Below, piece after piece: positions 30,692-33,657 of a stretch of 33,657 bases of DNA (the stretch's first letter is position 1; the number at the start of each line of letters is the position of its first letter). Under the pieces are notes generated by a model. It saw only the letters and a list, made by a program, of their open reading frames with translations, did no database searches and was not told the origin of the DNA. The translations under genes and the position numbers were made by a program. The DNA is from an uncultured Bacteroidota bacterium (lineage in GTDB: Bacteria; Bacteroidota; Bacteroidia; Chitinophagales; Chitinophagaceae): the NCBI GenBank assembly GCA_903905065.1, contig CAIVEW010000001.1, forward strand, positions 1 through 33,657. The letters are read 5' to 3'.

Positions 30692-32008
30692 TCATCCATT
30701 CACCCACGCATCCCTGTCATCCGGGCTGAACTTCCATGGGGCCATGTTGTTTTCTATGTTGCCAAACATAAGGTTCCACTCCTGAGGGGCATTGCTGTCG
30801 TCCATAACGAGGCTGCGGCGCAGTTGCATAATGATGGATAATGGATCTATCATTACCGGGCATTCCTCAACACAAGCCTGGCAGGTGGTACAGGCACGCA
30901 ATTCTTCTACCGTTATGTAGTCGTTTATTAGTTGCTTACCATCGGGTTTAAACTCTTTGTTGGCATTAATGTTCTTACCTACTTCCTCCAGGCGGTCTCG
31001 GGTATCCATCATTATCTTCCGTGGAGAAAGCTTCTTACCGGTGAGATTTGCCGGGCACACCGACGTGCAGCGGCCACACTCGGTACATGAGTAGGCATCA
31101 AGCAGGTTTTTCCAACTCAGGTCTGTAACATCCTTTGCACCAAAATTTTTATGCTCCGCGGGCTCTGTTGGCGCGGCCGGTGCTTTGTCGGGCTCCATCA
31201 TATACAATACCTCATTCTGGATCTCCGGCATGTTCTTTGCCTCGCCTTGCGGTGTCAATTTAGAATAGTAAGCATTGGGGAATGCGAGCAGTATATGGAA
31301 GTGTTTGGAGTATGGCAGATAATTCAGGAAGGCGAACACGCCTATGATATGCAGCCACCAGCAAGTACGTTCTATAGCAACCAAAGTGCCTGCAGAAAGG
31401 CCTGAAAACATACCGGTAAAGTTGCTGGTGATCCAGAAAGGCGATGTAGGCGTATAGTGCTCTGCTCCTAGCTTCTGAAGCGATTGGTCTGCAGTGTTCA
31501 TGGTAAGAAACAACGCCATGAGGATTATCTCAGTGATGAGGATGAGGTTGGCATCTTCACGAGGCCAGCCATTAAGCTCCTTCATATTAAGGCGCTTTAC
31601 TTTCAGGATGTTCCTGCGAATAAGGAATATTGCGCAGCCTATAAGCACCAAAGCCGCCAGTATCTCGAAAAAGCCTATCAGAAATGCATAAAGCCCGCCG
31701 AGCACAGGCGCAAACAAGCGGTGCATACCAAGCGCTCCGTCCAGGAATATCTCCAGTATCTCCGCGTTGATAATGATAAAACCGGCATACACGAACAAGT
31801 GCAGGATAGCTGGTACCGGCCTTTTGAACATTTTTTTCTGCCCCAGCGCCAGCAGTACCATATTTTTCCACCGCTGACTCTTGTTATCGTTCAGGTCTTC
31901 ATCCCGCCCCAGCAAAATGTTGCGGCGCATTTCCCTGATCTTTTTCGCAAAAATATAAATGGCGGTCCCTGCGAGTATTATGAAAAGTATCTGTTGTACA
32001 AGGTGCAT
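30692..32008 (-). CDS. Membrane-bound Fe-S oxidoreductase (HdrE/HmeC-like cytochrome b domain plus 2x[4Fe-4S])
   Basis: A 438-residue inner-membrane protein. The N-terminal half has five to six membrane helices (e.g. 5-21, 68-88, 100-130, 155-172, 210-235) with conserved histidines (ILHLF, CWWLHIIG) as in nitrate-reductase gamma-like quinol-oxidising subunits. The C-terminal half is cytoplasmic, with two ferredoxin motifs, CTECGRCTSVCP and CTTCQACVEECP, each C-x2-C-x2-C-x3-C. It would take electrons from menaquinol and pass them to the CCG protein at 29379. hicAB separates the two genes. The leader carries a palindrome flanked by direct repeats. Confidence 0.88.
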   Translation of the reverse strand: MHLVQQILFIILAGTAIYIFAKKIREMRRNILLGRDEDLNDNKSQRWKNMVLLALGQKKMFKRPVPAILHLFVYAGFIIINAEILEIFLDGALGMHRLFAPVLGGLYAFLIGFFEILAALVLIGCAIFLIRRNILKVKRLNMKELNGWPREDANLILITEIILMALFLTMNTADQSLQKLGAEHYTPTSPFWITSNFTGMFSGLSAGTLVAIERTCWWLHIIGVFAFLNYLPYSKHFHILLAFPNAYYSKLTPQGEAKNMPEIQNEVLYMMEPDKAPAAPTEPAEHKNFGAKDVTDLSWKNLLDAYSCTECGRCTSVCPANLTGKKLSPRKIMMDTRDRLEEVGKNINANKEFKPDGKQLINDYITVEELRACTTCQACVEECPVMIDPLSIIMQLRRSLVMDDSNAPQEWNLMFGNIENNMAPWKFSPDDRDAWVNG

Positions 32009-32045
32009 CAGCAGTGCTTAATTTTACCCGAAAATAGAGCATTAA

Positions 32046-32097
32046 TTTGAAAATGTGCAAACTTGCCTGCCGGCAGGCAGGTTTGAAAATGTTCAAA
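32046..32097. repeat. Palindromic leader element, copy 4, flanked by 16-bp direct repeats
   Basis: The 20-base core CTTGCCTGCCGGCAGGCAGG (32062-32081) lies exactly between TTTGAAAATGTGCAAA (32046-32061) and TTTGAAAATGTTCAAA (32082-32097), which differ at one base. The flanks also extend the palindrome. It is 53 bases upstream of the membrane Fe-S gene. Confidence 0.8.
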
Positions 32098-32207
32098 TGC
32101 TGTGCCGCAGCTAAACTATTTGGAAAGCATAATCTTCCGGAGCAAATATCCCCTTATATAGTTTTTAACAAAAAAATGTTTAGGTTTGACTTATTCAAAA
32201 TAAAGCA

Positions 32208-33143
32208 ATGGTGAATAATAAATATTGTTGTGCGGGCATATGCAGGGTCTTCGCAGCTTTTGTTTTTGTTTTTATGTTGTCGCGCGGAGCGGCTTTTTCC
32301 CAGGGCATTGCGCCACAGGATATGGACAAGTTTCATATAATGGAAGACTCCATGATCATCACTTCAGACTCCATGTATGACTCCTTCATTCCTGATGACC
32401 ATATTGTTTACAGCGAGCGTTTCGTAAGGCAGTTGGTAAGAGCGCTGAAGATTCCAAATTCTTATTTATACCCTTTCGATAAGCTCAAGGACAAGATAAA
32501 TATTATCTATTCAGATGACAATGGCTTCCGGATATTCAACTGGGCTGTGGTGGCAGGTGTGCTCACCAAACACTATTATGGCGCCATACAGATGCCGGGG
32601 GAAAAATTGAAACTCTACGGACTGCACGACTATACCGAGGAAGTGGGTAAGGGCGCTGAAGACAGCATACTGACTAACGGAAAATGGTTTGGAGCCATCT
32701 ACTACCGTATTATGACACATGAGGTAGAAGGGCATAAAGTATATACCCTGTTCGGGCTGAATGAGTCTAGCCCGGTAAGTAACAGAAAAGTGCTGGACCC
32801 GCTGACAATAGATGAGCATGGCGTCACTTTTGGAGCTCCAATATTCGGCGTCGTGTCTGAGAATTTCCCACAGCGGCGGGTAAACAGGTTCATACTGGAA
32901 TACAAGAAAGGCACGCAAGTGTCTATGAACTGGGACGAGGAAAAGCAGGTTGTTGTTTTTGACAAATTAGTCTCACAGATGAACGACCCGCACCGCAAAT
33001 ATACTTTCGTGCCTAGCGGAGAATATGATGGTTTTAAATGGGATAATGATTCGTGGAAATACCTGCGCGGCCTGATGCAGGCAAGGATATTGCAGGACGG
33101 TGAGCAGCCCCCCATGGACGAGCCAGAAAAGCCAAAGCAGTAA
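32208..33143 (+). CDS. Secreted protein of unknown function
   Basis: A 311-residue protein with a signal peptide (AAFVFVFMLSRGAAFSQG, cleaved near residue 33). The mature chain has a low-complexity patch rich in Asp/Ser/Met (MEDSMIITSDSMYDSF), then a region of alternating strands with conserved-looking WFGAIYYRIMTHEVEGHKVYTLFGLNE and an acidic Pro-rich C-terminus. I recognise no family. It stands alone on the plus strand upstream of the tRNA gene. Confidence 0.7.
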   Translation: MVNNKYCCAGICRVFAAFVFVFMLSRGAAFSQGIAPQDMDKFHIMEDSMIITSDSMYDSFIPDDHIVYSERFVRQLVRALKIPNSYLYPFDKLKDKINIIYSDDNGFRIFNWAVVAGVLTKHYYGAIQMPGEKLKLYGLHDYTEEVGKGAEDSILTNGKWFGAIYYRIMTHEVEGHKVYTLFGLNESSPVSNRKVLDPLTIDEHGVTFGAPIFGVVSENFPQRRVNRFILEYKKGTQVSMNWDEEKQVVVFDKLVSQMNDPHRKYTFVPSGEYDGFKWDNDSWKYLRGLMQARILQDGEQPPMDEPEKPKQ

Positions 33144-33242
33144 GCCCCATCCGACGCTGAAATCCAGGCTAAAGTTTATTGAAGCCACAGGCCAAATTCT
33201 GATAGGGCAAGTCCTTTATTTTTTTTAACTTCGCACCCGCTT

Positions 33243-33256
33243 GAACGAATTCGTTC
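33243..33256. promoter_or_regulatory. 14-bp perfect palindrome GAACGAATTCGTTC
   Basis: A perfect inverted repeat about 35 bases upstream of the tRNA gene, just after a -7-like TAACTTCG (33226-33233). It may be an operator or part of the precursor leader; function unknown. Confidence 0.35.
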
Positions 33257-33290
33257 GTCTGAGAACTTTTTGTAAAGTAGGTTGACTGCC

Positions 33291-33384
33291 GGCCCGGTAG
33301 CTCAGCTGGATAGAGCACCAGCCTTCTAACCTGCCTGCCGGCAGGCAGGGCTGGGGGTCACTGGTTCGAATCCAATTCGGGTCA
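33291..33384 (+). tRNA. tRNA-Arg (anticodon TCT), interrupted by a 20-bp palindrome
   Basis: All cloverleaf parts are present: acceptor GGCCCGG / TCGGGTC with discriminator A33384, D-arm GCTC...GAGC, anticodon stem CCAGC / GCTGG with loop CTTCTAA, variable loop GGGTC and T-loop TTCGAAT. CCA is not encoded. Between the anticodon loop and its 3' stem strand lies a 20-base palindrome (33330-33349); removing it leaves a normal 74-base tRNA. The T-stem has one C-A mismatch (second pair), and two G-U pairs occur in the acceptor stem. The gene may be damaged, or its product may be processed or tolerate the insert. Confidence 0.85.
33330..33349. repeat. Palindromic element, copy 5, inside tRNA-Arg
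   Basis: A perfect 20-base palindrome, CCTGCCTGCCGGCAGGCAGG, preceded by CTAA as in copies 1 and 3. Here the CTAA is the 3' end of the tRNA anticodon loop. No target-site duplication is seen. Confidence 0.9.
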
Positions 33385-33403
33385 TGGGATAAAGTTAAAA
33401 AGG

Positions 33404-33649
33404 ATGTTCTTTGTATACGTTATAAGAAGCAGTGTAACTGGCCACTTTTATGTTGGAATGACCGCAGATGTGGAGGCAAGGTTGCAGAGGCATAATAGAG
33501 GAGAAAACAAATCAACAAAGGCATACAAACCTTGGTCTTTGTTCTTTTTTGAATCATTTGAAACAAGAATTGAAGCAAGAAATAGAGAAGTATATTTGAA
33601 GTCAGGAATTGGAAAAGAGTTTATTAAGAAAAAATGGTTAGACAGTTAG
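33404..33649 (+). CDS. Single-domain GIY-YIG nuclease
   Basis: An 81-residue UvrC/YhbQ-type GIY-YIG protein. The motif appears as VYVIRSSVTGHFYVGMT, followed by Arg in EARLQRHN, the loop FFFESFETRIEARNRE with the metal-binding Glu near REVYLK, and a basic C-terminus KKKW. These proteins are usually annotated as putative endonucleases; substrates are mostly unknown. The start lies 19 bases after the tRNA 3' end. The gene is AT-rich compared with nearby genes, so it may be a recent arrival. Eight bases of unassigned sequence follow it. Confidence 0.88.
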   Translation: MFFVYVIRSSVTGHFYVGMTADVEARLQRHNRGENKSTKAYKPWSLFFFESFETRIEARNREVYLKSGIGKEFIKKKWLDS

Positions 33650-33657
33650 AATTGATC

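Noticed and set aside
33330..33349. Group I or other self-splicing intron in the tRNA
   Set aside because: Twenty bases cannot form a catalytic intron core, so a different explanation is needed.

Overview
The window looks like chromosomal DNA of a Bacteroidota species, probably near the Chitinophagaceae. The evidence is a type IX secretion (T9SS) sorting domain, many close matches to the Bacteroidota -7 box TAnnTTTG just upstream of start codons, almost no Shine-Dalgarno sequences, and families typical of the phylum (Haem_bd, DUF6600, short-chain threonine dehydrogenase, HdrB/HdrE-like Fe-S pair). Most genes are housekeeping or envelope genes, and most lie on the minus strand.

Layout. 1-6.2 kb: a 5' fragment of ddl, DUF3052, Uma2, an SH3/double zinc-knuckle membrane protein, a small secreted protein, a 48-codon ORF behind a consensus sigma-54 promoter, a PagL-like outer-membrane protein, GNAT and small unknowns. 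6.2-8.4 kb: three plus-strand envelope genes, including a haem-binding-domain protein and an EGF-like lipoprotein. 8.4-15.2 kb: xerD and aroQ (divergent), then a likely operon read leftward from about 13.5 kb (DUF177-rpmF-plsX-hydrolase-MGMT-aspartyl protease), a DUF58 protein and ferritin. 15.2-19.6 kb: a signalling cluster of two PAS histidine kinases and a response regulator broken by a frameshift at a ten-A tract. 19.9-26.6 kb: a Ser/His-rich secreted peptide, tdh, carA, phosphoglucose/phosphomannose isomerase, yraN, a DUF6600 protein with a Gln/Pro tail, and sucD. 26.8-28.8 kb: a T9SS cargo protein followed by the relic of a second one. 28.9-32.0 kb: a CoA-binding protein and an HdrB-like/HdrE-like Fe-S pair split by a hicAB toxin-antitoxin module. 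32.2-33.7 kb: a secreted unknown, an interrupted tRNA-Arg(TCT) and a GIY-YIG nuclease.

The most unusual signals are in non-coding DNA. A 20-bp palindrome (CCTGCCTGCCGGCAGGCAGG and near relatives) occurs five times. Four copies lie just upstream of a start codon; the fifth sits inside a tRNA-Arg gene, exactly between the anticodon loop and the 3' half of the anticodon stem. A second repeat class, degenerate arrays with a strict 7-bp period, abuts start codons of four genes. Other leads are the sigma-54-driven small ORF, the A10 frameshift and the T9SS relic. I saw no CRISPR array, prophage, complete insertion sequence or recognisable new multi-gene defence system. All family assignments come from reading motifs; no database was searched.
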